From assembly GCF_002155965.1 (NCBI RefSeq), contig NZ_MUMH01000064.1:1-64000 (forward strand): a stretch of DNA of 64,000 nucleotides, given 5' to 3'. Positions 34,525 to 43,225 of this stretch are shown here, one piece after another. The stretch's first letter is position 1; each line of letters begins with the position of its first letter. A program made the translations under genes and the position numbers. Below the pieces are notes generated by a model. That model was not told the origin of the DNA, ran no database searches, and saw only the letters and a list, made by a program, of their open reading frames with translations. Source of the DNA: Allokutzneria sp. NRRL B-24872 (GTDB lineage Bacteria; Actinomycetota; Actinomycetes; Mycobacteriales; Pseudonocardiaceae).

Positions 34525-35109
34525 ATGGAATTTTCCCGCCCTGATCACCTGCTGACCATCGACGAGTACGTCGCACTCGGTGAGACCGAGCACGGCTACA
34601 CCGAGCTGCAAGAAGGTTGTCTCCTGATGTCCCCGAGCCCAACGCCGGAGCACAGCTTCGCCCTGAACAGGCTGCTGCGAGCACTCGACGACCGAGTACC
34701 GAAGACGTACTCGGTGTTCCCGGAACTCGATGTCGACCTGGAACTCGCCGCCCCGGGGAAGCCCGGCTTCTCGCGCAGGCCGGGTGTGCTCGTCGCGGAG
34801 AGGGCGGGGCGAGCGCGAGTCCGAGCCGAGGGCGGGTTGATCCGGGCTTCGGAGGTCCTGCTGGTCGTCGAGATCGTGTCACCCGGCTCGCGCCGGATGG
34901 ACAACGTGGTGAAACGGCAGGAGTACGCGGATGCCGGTATCCCGCACTACTGGATCGTCGATCTCGATGAGCCGGTCTCACTGATCGCCTACTCGCTCAC
35001 CGAAGAGTTCGGTTACGTCGACTCGCAGGAGGTGAGCAAGCGCTTCACCGCCGCAGAGCCGTTCCCGGTCGACATCGATCTCGACCGGTTGTTGGAGGAG
35101 GACGACTAG
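34525..35109 (+). CDS. Uma2-family restriction-endonuclease-like protein
   Basis: Uma2 proteins have a PD-(D/E)xK nuclease fold and are very numerous in actinomycetes and cyanobacteria with unknown roles. This 194-residue copy starts MEFSRPDHLLTIDEYVALG and has LLVVEIVSPGSRR (Glu), VKRQEYADAGIPHYWIVD (Lys). The usual Pro-Asp of the second motif is Pro-Gly here (SRRPGVLVAE), so the catalytic Asp seems lost. GAGGAG precedes the ATG. It overlaps the phoU stop by four bases on the opposite strand. Confidence 0.83.
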   Translation: MEFSRPDHLLTIDEYVALGETEHGYTELQEGCLLMSPSPTPEHSFALNRLLRALDDRVPKTYSVFPELDVDLELAAPGKPGFSRRPGVLVAERAGRARVRAEGGLIRASEVLLVVEIVSPGSRRMDNVVKRQEYADAGIPHYWIVDLDEPVSLIAYSLTEEFGYVDSQEVSKRFTAAEPFPVDIDLDRLLEEDD

Positions 35110-35756
35110 TCGTCGCCGGGCATCTTGCCGGTGACGATGAAGACCACGCGGCGGGCGAGCGCGACGGCGTGGTCGGCGAAGCGCTCGTAGAAGCGGCCGA
35201 GCAGGGTGATGTCGACGGCGGGCGCGACGCCGTGCGGCCACTCGGGGCTCATCATCACGGCGAAGAGGTGGCGGTGCAGCTCGTCCATCTCGTCGTCGTC
35301 CTGCTCCAGCTCCATGGCCAGTTCCAGGTCGCGGGTGCGGATGACGCGCTCGGCCTTCGTGCCCAGCTCGTGCGCCACGCGCCCCATCTCGGAGAAGTCC
35401 TCGCGGACCTGCTCCGGCAGCACGGGCTGCGGGTGCCTGCGGCGGGTGGTCTTGGCGACGTGCAGCGCGAGCTTGCCCATGCGCTCCAGGTCTTCGGCCG
35501 CGTGGATCGCGGAGACGACGACGCGCAGGTCGGTCGCGACGGGGGACTGGAGGGCGAGCAGCGCGAACGCCTGCTCCTCAGCCGCCTTGCGGGCCTCACC
35601 GATGCGGGCGTCCTCGTCGATCACCTGCTCGGCGAGCGACAGGTCCGCGTTCAGCAGGGCGGCGGTGGCCCGCTGAACGGCTTCGCTGACCGCTGCGCAC
35701 ATGTCACCGAGGTGGTTGGCGAAGTGGTCGAGCTGCTCTTGGTAGGCCTCACGCAT
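35106..35756 (-). CDS. phoU: Phosphate-uptake regulator PhoU
   Basis: PhoU modulates Pst transporter and PhoR signalling. The 216-residue all-helical protein has two PhoU repeats with the metal-binding signatures of the family: VVSAIHAAEDLERMGKLALH in the first and FYERFADHAVALARRVVF in the second. The ATG chosen gives MREAYQEQLDHF, the usual family start; a GTG three codons upstream is also in frame. It is convergent to the Uma2 gene, and the pst operon lies just beyond. Confidence 0.94.
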   Translation of the reverse strand: MREAYQEQLDHFANHLGDMCAAVSEAVQRATAALLNADLSLAEQVIDEDARIGEARKAAEEQAFALLALQSPVATDLRVVVSAIHAAEDLERMGKLALHVAKTTRRRHPQPVLPEQVREDFSEMGRVAHELGTKAERVIRTRDLELAMELEQDDDEMDELHRHLFAVMMSPEWPHGVAPAVDITLLGRFYERFADHAVALARRVVFIVTGKMPGDD

Positions 35757-35845
35757 GCCGCCCACCCTACGTCGGGCAGGACTCGGGGACCGTATAGCTC
35801 GGTGAACCCGGCGTTAATGGAGCACAAACACCGCGTGCGCGTGAC

Positions 35846-38746
35846 CTACTTGCAGATCTCGTCGGCCGCGTTGACCGTGGACAGGTCCTTCGGCAGCGGG
35901 GGCGGCGTCGTCGAGGTGCTCGGCTGCTGGCTCTGGCCGCCGCCGGAGGGGGTCTTCCACTCGAACTCCGGGCCGAGCAGCAGCCGCACCGAGCCGCCCA
36001 TGTTCGGCACTTCCTCCAGCAGCGCCCCGGGAACGACGCCCTGGAGCACCTTCGCGTGCAGCGCGCGCTCCGCGGAGAAGCGGATCACGGTGCGCTGCAC
36101 CTGCTCGCCGGCGCCGCTGACGTTGACGACCTGGAAACCCGCCTTGCGAAGGGATTCCGCCGTGTTCTCGGCCAGCTTCGGCTTGGCGCTGCCGTTGAGC
36201 ACCTGGACGGGGACCTCCTTGGCCGTCGGCGGAGGACCGACCGGACCACCGGCCTGGGGATCGGGAGTGCCGTTGTTGGAAGGCTTCTCGCCGGGCAGCG
36301 GGGCCTTGTCGATGATCGCGGTGAACAGCGCCTTGGTGGCCTCGGTGCGCAGGTCCTCGCGGAAGCTGTTGTCCTCCAGCTTGGTCGTGGTCGTGGGCAC
36401 CGTGGTGAAGGTGACCCGCCCGGCCTCCAAGCCGTTCAGCGACTCGCCGAGCGTCAGCAGCTGGCTCACGTCGATGTTCTCGCCGTAGGTCGCCTTGGCG
36501 AAGGCGCTCGCGAAGTCCCGCAGCCTGCTCGGGCTCGTCAGCACCTGGCTCGACATCGCCTTGCGCAGCAACGAGGACAGGAACGCCTGCTGTCGCTTGA
36601 TGCGGCCGTAGTCGCCGGTGGTGTCGCCCTCGACCTTGCGCGCCCTGACGAAGCTCAGCGCGGCGTCGCCGTTGATGGTCTGCTTGCCGGGATCGGGGAT
36701 CACCACGCCGATCTCGGCGTCCTTCATCGGCTTGGTGACGCAGATCTCCACGCCCTTCACGGCGTCGACCATCGCCTTGAAGCCCTGGAAGTCGATCGCC
36801 ACGAAGTGGTTGATGTGCAGGCCGGACAGGTTCTGGATGAGCTTCGTCAGGCACTTCGGCCCGCCGATCGCGTAGGCCGCGTTCAGCTTCTGCTTGGAGC
36901 CGGGGACCTTCTTGGAGGTCTGCTCGCCGGTCTTCGGGTCCCAGCCGTTGCAGTCCGGGATCTGCGTGTTGAGATCGCGCGGGAAGGACACCATCACCAC
37001 GCGCTTCCGGTCCGCGGGCACGTGGGCGATCATCACGGTGTCCGAGCGCGCGCCCTCCGATGCGGCCTCGCTGCCGACGCCGTCCTCTGCCTTGGAGTTC
37101 GCCCTGGTGTCGGAGCCGACCATGAGGAAGTTCTCCGCGCCGTACTGCTTGTCCTTGTGCAGGATGGCCGCGGAGTTCTGGTCGAGCGCGTCGACCTCGC
37201 GGAACTGCCCGTCCAGCCAGACCTTGGTGACCCAGCCGGTGCCGAGGACCACGAACACCAGCGCGGCAACCGCGACCGCGACGCCGCGCAAAGCCAAGCG
37301 CGCCTTGGGGTTCAGCCGTTGCGGCGGGAGCACCGGCAGCACCGGCGGCTCGTCGTCGTTCCCGCCGTCATCTCCGCCGCCGTCCGCGAGCGGCTCGGGC
37401 GCGGCCTCGACGGGTGCGTCGTCCTGCGGCTCGTCGGGGATCTGCTGGATGAGCGCGGTGACGGCCTCATCCCCAGAAGCGCCAACCGCCCCGCTGCCGA
37501 CGGCGATTCCGTTGCGACTGTCCCGCTCTGCGCGATCCGGAGCTGCGTGGTGCATCGTGGCGTGCAGCTGCCGGATCGGCACTTTTGGGCTTCGTATCGC
37601 CCTGTCCTCGGAATCGAGTTTGGATTTGAGCTGAGCGCTGAACTCCGGTCCGAGCTCCGCGCTCTCCTCGATCCGGATCAGCCGGGTGAGTTTGCTGCGC
37701 CGCTGTTTCTCGGCCTGCTCGATCTCGGCCATCTCGTCGTGCACCGCGGAGAAGCGCGCGAGCGTGGCGTCGATCTTGCGGCGGCGCTCGTCCAGCTCGA
37801 AGTCCGACTCGGCGGCCGGTTGCTTCGGCTGAGCCGGAGCGGGGGCTGCCGGAGCCGGAGCCGGGGGCTGGACTTGGAGAGGCGTCTGCTGGACCGGACC
37901 GCCGGGAAGGCGCTGCGGTCCGCTGTTGTGGTCGCGCGGGAAGCGCGGCGGGTTCTGCGGCGGCTGCACGGGGGGCTGCTGCTGCCGAGCCGGGCCGGGC
38001 GCACCGGGGGGCACCGGCGGGTTGGCCGGCGGGAACCGCCTGGCGCCCTGCTGGGGCTCGGCGGACCGGGGCGGCATACCGGGCGGTAGGGGCTGCTGCG
38101 GGTCGGGCAGCGCGCGGCGGCCGGTCTGCTGCGGCTCCATCGGCGGACGGCCGGCGGGGGGCTCGGCCAGCGCCCTGCGGCCGGTCGCCTGGGGCGGTTC
38201 CGGCTGGGCGAGCCTGCGCGCCGACGGTTGCTCCAGCGGGGGCCGGTTCTGCTGGGGCTGGGGCTGCGGCGGGAGCTGCTGCTGCGGTGGCCGCTGCGGC
38301 GGGGAGAGCCTGGGATCGAACGGCGGCTGTTCCACCGGAACGCGCTGCGGACCCGAATTCTGTTCACGTGCGCGCCTGCGACCGCCCTGCGCCTGCTCCA
38401 TCGGCGAGTGCTGCGGCGCGGCGGGGTCGACGGGCCAGTGCCCGGAGTGCGGGGCGCCCTGGGGCACCGGCGGGGGCGACATCGGCATCGGGGGCTGCTG
38501 CGGCGGCGCTGGGGGCCGTTGCGGCGCTGCCTGGGGCTGCTGCCAGCGGGGGTCGGCCGGTTCCTGCGGCGGTAGCTGCTTGCCGCCGCCGTGCTTGGCC
38601 AGCAGGTCCGAGACCGAGGTTCCGCCGTCCTCGTCCAACGAGCGGCGTCGGCGGCCGGTCGGCTGGTCCAGCGGCGGCCGGTGCTCGTTCTGGGGTTCGT
38701 GGCTGGAGCCCCGGGAGCCGAAGCCGCGGCGCGAGTCCTCCGACAC
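35846..38746 (-). CDS. Very long LytR-CpsA-Psr (LCP) family protein
   Basis: LCP proteins join wall polymers to peptidoglycan. This one has about 966 residues, roughly twice the usual length. Residues 1-340 are Pro/Gln-rich and disordered, with recurring GRRAL and NSGPQR units. A charged helical stretch follows near 345-400 and one membrane helix near 484-509. The LCP domain spans about 540-750 (NFLMVGSDTRA, SFPRDLN, GDAALSFVRARK) and a LytR_C domain about 845-930 (VQVLNGSAKPKLAEN). GTG start with AAAGGAGG upstream. The long tail should lie in the cytoplasm. Confidence 0.88.
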   Translation of the reverse strand: MSEDSRRGFGSRGSSHEPQNEHRPPLDQPTGRRRRSLDEDGGTSVSDLLAKHGGGKQLPPQEPADPRWQQPQAAPQRPPAPPQQPPMPMSPPPVPQGAPHSGHWPVDPAAPQHSPMEQAQGGRRRAREQNSGPQRVPVEQPPFDPRLSPPQRPPQQQLPPQPQPQQNRPPLEQPSARRLAQPEPPQATGRRALAEPPAGRPPMEPQQTGRRALPDPQQPLPPGMPPRSAEPQQGARRFPPANPPVPPGAPGPARQQQPPVQPPQNPPRFPRDHNSGPQRLPGGPVQQTPLQVQPPAPAPAAPAPAQPKQPAAESDFELDERRRKIDATLARFSAVHDEMAEIEQAEKQRRSKLTRLIRIEESAELGPEFSAQLKSKLDSEDRAIRSPKVPIRQLHATMHHAAPDRAERDSRNGIAVGSGAVGASGDEAVTALIQQIPDEPQDDAPVEAAPEPLADGGGDDGGNDDEPPVLPVLPPQRLNPKARLALRGVAVAVAALVFVVLGTGWVTKVWLDGQFREVDALDQNSAAILHKDKQYGAENFLMVGSDTRANSKAEDGVGSEAASEGARSDTVMIAHVPADRKRVVMVSFPRDLNTQIPDCNGWDPKTGEQTSKKVPGSKQKLNAAYAIGGPKCLTKLIQNLSGLHINHFVAIDFQGFKAMVDAVKGVEICVTKPMKDAEIGVVIPDPGKQTINGDAALSFVRARKVEGDTTGDYGRIKRQQAFLSSLLRKAMSSQVLTSPSRLRDFASAFAKATYGENIDVSQLLTLGESLNGLEAGRVTFTTVPTTTTKLEDNSFREDLRTEATKALFTAIIDKAPLPGEKPSNNGTPDPQAGGPVGPPPTAKEVPVQVLNGSAKPKLAENTAESLRKAGFQVVNVSGAGEQVQRTVIRFSAERALHAKVLQGVVPGALLEEVPNMGGSVRLLLGPEFEWKTPSGGGQSQQPSTSTTPPPLPKDLSTVNAADEICK

Positions 38747-38985
38747 CCGGCCTCCTTTCCCTGGTCGTAGTCGCCCGTCCCCCGTTGAAGACGCAAAGCT
38801 AACCCGTCTGGGTTGCTTCGCCGTGTGCGCAGTGTCACACCCCGTCACGCTCTGTCGGACGACGAACGCTCCGAGGTCCCGGCCGATAGTACGGATCACG
38901 GTCCGGACTCACGAAGGTAACCGAACGAACGGTGATCGCGAATGGGCCGGATCGTTGTTACCGCGTTGCTCCGTACGGGTGGCGG

Positions 38986-39918
38986 TCAGTAGTACCCGAC
39001 AACGCGCGGCTCGGCCACTGCCCTGCGCCCGGCGGCCGCCCCGGCAAGCCGAACGCGTCCGCCCTCGCGGTAGGCGACCGCGTTGCGGCCGGACTGCTTC
39101 GCCACGTAGAGCAGGCTGTCCGCGCGCAGCAGCTGCGCCTGGGGGTCGACCGAGAGGGGCGCTCCGCCCTGCTCCGGGGCCGGTTCGTGGGCGAGCCCGA
39201 TGCTGACGGTCACCCGGAGTCCGGTGGCCAGTTGCTGCCACGGGAACCGTTCGGCGCGAGCCCGCGCCGCTTCGCAGACGGCGACCGCCGCGGGGGCGTC
39301 GATGTCCGGCAGCACCAGGACGAACTCCTCGCCGCCGTAGCGCGCGCAGAACCCGCCCTCCGGCAGGCCGTCCTGGAGCAGTTCGACGACGCGCTGGAGC
39401 ACGCGGTCGCCGATCAGGTGCCCGTAGGTGTCGTTGACCTGCTTGAACCAGTCCAGGTCGACGAGCGCGACGGCGAGGCCGCCCGCGGTGTCGCGATCCT
39501 GCTCGGTGAGCAGGTCCACCAGGCGCTGGTCCAGGTACCGCCGGTTGTAGGAGGCGGTGAGGCTGTCCCGGAGGCTTTGTTCACGCGCTTCCGCGTGTTC
39601 CCTGCGCAGCCTGTCGACTTCGTTGCGCAGTTGTTCCGGAACGTGCGGCGGCTCGATTTGCTCGGAGGAGAGCAGGTCCAACGCGGAACGCAGGTGGTGA
39701 TATGCCTGCCGCCACTGCCCGCGCGATGCGAACAACGCGGCGATGGATTCGTGCAGTTGGACGAGCCCCGCGTTCGGCTGCTGGGAACTCGAATTGTGCG
39801 GTACCCCGTTCGCCGGGGAACCGCGGTGCGCCGGTGGGACGGGTGGTGCGGGCACGCCTCGGACGGCGCTGCCCCGCGCCGGGTCCGACTCGGCGATGCC
39901 TGGCCGCAGTACGGTCAC
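38986..39918 (-). CDS. GGDEF-domain diguanylate cyclase
   Basis: This is a 310-residue cytoplasmic protein that should make cyclic di-GMP. The N-terminal half has a TPR-like helical segment (ALFASRGQWRQAYHHLRSAL) and a coiled linker. The C-terminal domain has DSLTASYNRRYLD, ALVDLDWFKQVNDTYGHLIGD, the active site YGGEEFVLVLP and KQSGRNAV. I see no RxxD inhibitory site five residues before GGEEF. GTG 39918 lies eight bases after GGAGG; GTG 39927 is an alternative. It may supply the signal read by the RsiG-like protein. Confidence 0.9.
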   Translation of the reverse strand: MTVLRPGIAESDPARGSAVRGVPAPPVPPAHRGSPANGVPHNSSSQQPNAGLVQLHESIAALFASRGQWRQAYHHLRSALDLLSSEQIEPPHVPEQLRNEVDRLRREHAEAREQSLRDSLTASYNRRYLDQRLVDLLTEQDRDTAGGLAVALVDLDWFKQVNDTYGHLIGDRVLQRVVELLQDGLPEGGFCARYGGEEFVLVLPDIDAPAAVAVCEAARARAERFPWQQLATGLRVTVSIGLAHEPAPEQGGAPLSVDPQAQLLRADSLLYVAKQSGRNAVAYREGGRVRLAGAAAGRRAVAEPRVVGYY

Positions 39919-40178
39919 CGCACTCACCTCCCTTACGACGGTGGTGTCGTCGCGCGCGCCGGAGCCCTTGAGGCACCGCGCCCGGCCCGTCCGGTAATTC
40001 GCTCGACTGGCTGATCGAGGGTTGCTCCGAACTGGTGACGCAGCGTGATCCATCTCCCAGAGGGTTGTGTACCCGGCCGCGCCGGTGGGTCGTGCCCGAT
40101 CGGGGCGTTACTACCCGCGTGGACCAGCCAATATCCTCGGTCGGCCCAGGGGGTGCGCCGGTCAGGGACGGAGCGCGT

Positions 40179-40625
40179 TCAGTTCGGGCAGGGCGCGAAC
40201 CCATACGCCATTCCATTCAGGACGACAACGTGTTGGGAACCGATTTGGTTGCCCACCGTGTTGTTGTCGCGGCGCGTCGAGACCGAAACTGCTACGACAT
40301 ACACATTCCCGCGAGGGGGTGCGGTGTTTCCGCCCGGCGACCATTTCGGGTCCGCGCGCAACGTCGACCAGACCGGTTCGGTCAGCACCGTGAGGCCATT
40401 GAGTTGGCAAATGCCTGAATGGAAATCGGGGTGCTGGCTCTTCCGGAACAGCTCCTGCTGCGCCGCGCTGCCCTTGGCCGCCGCCGCGTTGCCGTCCTCG
40501 AAGTGGCGGACCACCAGCGCCCGCTCGGGATCGCCGACCCCTGCGAGCACCGCCTCGCCGGGGATCGCGGGCCCGCAGCCGGCGACGGCCAGCAGCAGGA
40601 GGGCGCCGAGCGCTCTCAGCGTCAG
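40179..40625 (-). CDS. Small lipoprotein downstream of dus
   Basis: This frame encodes about 148 residues with a textbook lipoprotein signal, LRALGALLLLAVAGCG, followed by a soluble domain ending VLNGMAYGFAPCPN. No ATG, GTG or TTG precedes the signal. The only in-frame option is CTG at 40625, which overlaps the dus stop (CTGA). The first GTG (40550) would delete the signal peptide. Two late cysteines may pair. The domain is unknown to me and a secreted, membrane-tethered role is inferred. Confidence 0.68.
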   Translation of the reverse strand: MTLRALGALLLLAVAGCGPAIPGEAVLAGVGDPERALVVRHFEDGNAAAAKGSAAQQELFRKSQHPDFHSGICQLNGLTVLTEPVWSTLRADPKWSPGGNTAPPRGNVYVVAVSVSTRRDNNTVGNQIGSQHVVVLNGMAYGFAPCPN

Positions 40626-41761
40626 CCCCCGGAGTGCATGAGGTCGGCGCCGACCGGGACGGCGGTGTCCTCGGGGTCGTTGAGCCAGCCCTCAGGCAGC
40701 GCGACCTTGCCGGGCGAGCCCTGCCGCCCGCGCGGGCCCTCGGCGTCGTCCGGGAACGGCGCGGAGCCGTCGAGCTGGGCGATCAGGTCCTCCAGTTCGG
40801 CGACCGTGCTCACCAGGCTGAACTGGCGGCGCAGGTCCGAGCCGATCGGGAAGCCCTTGAGGTACCAGGACATGTGCTTGCGCAGGTCGCGCACGCCCGT
40901 GTCCACGCCGAGGTGGTCGACGAGCAGCAGCGCGTGCCGGTGCAGGATCTCGCCGACCTTGCCCAGCGAAGGCCCCTCGGGGATCGGCTCACCCCGGAAC
41001 GCTGCCTGGAGCTCCGCGAACAGCCACGGCCGCCCGAGGCAGCCGCGCCCGACCACGACGCCGTCGCAGCCGGTCTCGGCCATCATCCGCAGCGCGTCCT
41101 GCGCGGAGAAGATGTCGCCGTTGCCCAGCACGGGAACGGTCCGCACCGCTTCCTTGAGCCGCGCGATCGCCGTCCAGTCGGCCTCGCCGGAGTACCGCTG
41201 CGCGGCGGTGCGGGCGTGCAGCGCGACCGCCTTGGCGCCCTCCGCCTCGGCGATCCGCCCGGCGTCGAGGTAGGTGATGTGCTCGTCGTTGATGCCGATG
41301 CGGAACTTCACCGTCACCGGAACGCCCGAGGGCTCGGCGGCCTTGACCGCGGCTGCCACGATCTCGCCGAACAGCCGCCGCTTGTAGGGCAGCGCGGCGC
41401 CACCGCCGTTGCGCGTCACCTTGGGCACGGGGCAGCCGAAGTTCATGTCCACGTGGTCGGCGAGGCCCTCGCCGACGACGATCCTGGTCGCCTCGGCCAC
41501 GTTCACCGGGTCGACGCCGTAGAGCTGCATGGAGCGCGGGTGCTCGCCCTCGCCGAAGGCGATCATCCGCATGGTCTTCGCGTCGCGCTCGACGATCGCC
41601 CGCGCGGTGATCATCTCGCAGACGTAGAGCGAGGTGGGGCTGCCGAACTCGCGGCAGAGCTGCCGGAACGCCACGTTGGTGATGCCCGCCATGGGCGCGA
41701 GCACGACGGCGGGATCGACCGGGTACTGGCCGATCTTCAGGGAAGGCGCTGCGGATGCCAC
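40622..41761 (-). CDS. dus: tRNA-dihydrouridine synthase (DusB type)
   Basis: This is a 379-residue flavoenzyme that reduces uridines in tRNA. It shows LAPMAGITNVAFRQL for FMN binding, the catalytic Cys in MNFGCPVPKVTRNGGGAAL, HARTAAQRYSGEADW, and VLGNGDIFSAQDA. The C-terminal helical tRNA-binding domain includes RKHMSWYLKGFP. The GTG start gives the usual short leader VASAAPSLKIG; the longer frame upstream is not family-like. Its stop overlaps the lipoprotein frame. Confidence 0.92.
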   Translation of the reverse strand: MASAAPSLKIGQYPVDPAVVLAPMAGITNVAFRQLCREFGSPTSLYVCEMITARAIVERDAKTMRMIAFGEGEHPRSMQLYGVDPVNVAEATRIVVGEGLADHVDMNFGCPVPKVTRNGGGAALPYKRRLFGEIVAAAVKAAEPSGVPVTVKFRIGINDEHITYLDAGRIAEAEGAKAVALHARTAAQRYSGEADWTAIARLKEAVRTVPVLGNGDIFSAQDALRMMAETGCDGVVVGRGCLGRPWLFAELQAAFRGEPIPEGPSLGKVGEILHRHALLLVDHLGVDTGVRDLRKHMSWYLKGFPIGSDLRRQFSLVSTVAELEDLIAQLDGSAPFPDDAEGPRGRQGSPGKVALPEGWLNDPEDTAVPVGADLMHSGG

Positions 41762-41978
41762 CAGGTCAGGGTAACCGGCGTGCTCCGGACGGCGGATGGC
41801 TCCGGCCGGTGTCCGCTGGCACGCTGGGCTGGTCCGAGGTCGTCTGTTCCTGACTCGGTGGCTGATCCGGGGGTCGGCTGGCCGTGGAGGTGCAGGCGTT
41901 CCTTCTTCAGCACGACGAAGGAGGACGCGTGTCGTACGCAGCGGGCGTTTCTCCTCGTCCTCCGAGGGAGAACGCCCC

Positions 41979-42203
41979 ATGTCAACAGCTGTCCAAGCGC
42001 TTCTCAGCGCGCCCGTTCCCATCGTGACGGTGGCGCTGTCGCTCCGCTACGGGCCGTCCGCGCTGGTGTTCCTGGTGGCAGGAGTGGTCGCGGTGCTCGC
42101 GCCGGGGAAACGAGGTGAGCGCGCCCTCGCTGTCCTCCGGCTGGTGCGCTCCCCAGAGCCGCGACACAGGCGGTCTCGAAGTACGTCAGGCGGGGTCCTC
42201 TGA
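41979..42203 (+). CDS. Small hydrophobic protein
   Basis: This is a 74-residue product with one or two membrane segments (VPIVTVALSLRYG, ALVFLVAGVVAVLAPG) and a basic tail rich in Arg. GAGGGAG lies about ten bases before the ATG. The frame upstream of that ATG is not convincing. I recognise no named family. The 3' end overlaps the convergent gene at 42186 by 18 bases. Confidence 0.5.
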   Translation: MSTAVQALLSAPVPIVTVALSLRYGPSALVFLVAGVVAVLAPGKRGERALAVLRLVRSPEPRHRRSRSTSGGVL

Positions 42204-42533
42204 GCGGAAGCGGGCGAGCAGCTCCTGTGCCTGCGCGCTCTGCGCGTCGAAACCGTGGATCGTTCGCTGGGCCTCGGGAACGGCAGGCCCGCGCAGCAGC
42301 GCGCCATCGCAGCGGAAGCAGAACTCGATCTCGAACAGCGGCCCGGCGTCACCGTGGGCGCGGATCATCCAGCCCGGGACGAAGCAGCGCTTGAGCTCCT
42401 CGTGCGGCACGCCCGCGATCAGCGCGAGCGCGCTCCGGGCGCTGTCGCCCTCCCAGATCGCGACGAGCTGGTCGTCGCCGAGGCGGACCACCTCGACCAG
42501 CTCGGCGCGCTCGCTCGCGTCGGGGAGGAACAC
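42186..42533 (-). CDS. Hypothetical protein, second gene of a pair
   Basis: This is a 115-residue soluble protein starting at GTG, one base after the stop of the upstream gene. It includes DDQLVAIWEGDSARSAL and a single CFRC pair (EFCFRCDGALLRG) that could bind metal together with other ligands. It does not match a family I know. Near-zero spacing to the 42535 gene means the two are co-translated and probably act together. Confidence 0.65.
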   Translation of the reverse strand: MFLPDASERAELVEVVRLGDDQLVAIWEGDSARSALALIAGVPHEELKRCFVPGWMIRAHGDAGPLFEIEFCFRCDGALLRGPAVPEAQRTIHGFDAQSAQAQELLARFRSEDPA

Positions 42534-42534
42534 C

Positions 42535-43059
42535 TCAGCGCGCCACGCCGCAGGCGACGACGGTCTCGTGGGCGAGCAGCCTGGTCAGCTCCCTGACGAA
42601 GAAGTACGGCAGGTCCGGCCAGCCGTGGAACTCGATGCCCAGGTTGCCATAGGCCCAGTCGCTGTCCCACTCGGTGATCGGCTGGGTGAGGTAGCAGTCC
42701 GGGCAGCTCACCGGGCCCGCGCTGCCACCCGACTGCCACTCGGCGAGCGCGTCGGTCGCGTCGTCCTCGTCGGGCTCGAAGGTGTAGCGGCAGACCGGGC
42801 AGAACAGGAAGTGTCCGGCCGTCGAGGAGAACGCGGTGCGGCCGGTCACGATGCGCACGCCGCGCAGCATGTCCGGGCTCGGCCCGAGCAGCCGCTTGAC
42901 GTTCGAGCCGGGGCGGTAGGCCCACAGCGGGTCGCCCTCGAAGATCTCGAACTGCTCCCCGATGATCACCTGGCGCATCAGCAGCCAGCTCCGAACCTCG
43001 TCAGCGAGTTTCGGAGCGTCCTCGGCAGACACCTCGCGATCGACGACCGCCGCGTACAT
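42535..43059 (-). CDS. Hypothetical protein with zinc-ribbon-like CxxC pairs
   Basis: This is a 174-residue soluble protein with two CxxC pairs, FLFCPVCRYTFEP and SCPDCYL, spaced about 30 residues apart as in a zinc ribbon. The segment EWDSDWAYGNLGIEFHGWP is rich in aromatics. I recognise no characterised family. ATG 43059 is chosen; GTG 43065 is also in frame and no good ribosome site separates them. It leads the two-gene unit with 42186. Confidence 0.65.
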   Translation of the reverse strand: MYAAVVDREVSAEDAPKLADEVRSWLLMRQVIIGEQFEIFEGDPLWAYRPGSNVKRLLGPSPDMLRGVRIVTGRTAFSSTAGHFLFCPVCRYTFEPDEDDATDALAEWQSGGSAGPVSCPDCYLTQPITEWDSDWAYGNLGIEFHGWPDLPYFFVRELTRLLAHETVVACGVAR

Positions 43060-43225
43060 CTCCACGGGAGCGGACGATAGTGAAGGCGTTTTGCCACCCT
43101 GCGCGCCACCCTGCGTCGCCACGTCCACACGCCGATTTGCTAAGCAGTCCACAGTGGACAGTGGGAATGCGGGCGCCTCACCCGATGGTTGTGTCCGGGC
43201 AGGAACTCGACCCCGGAGGTGAGCG

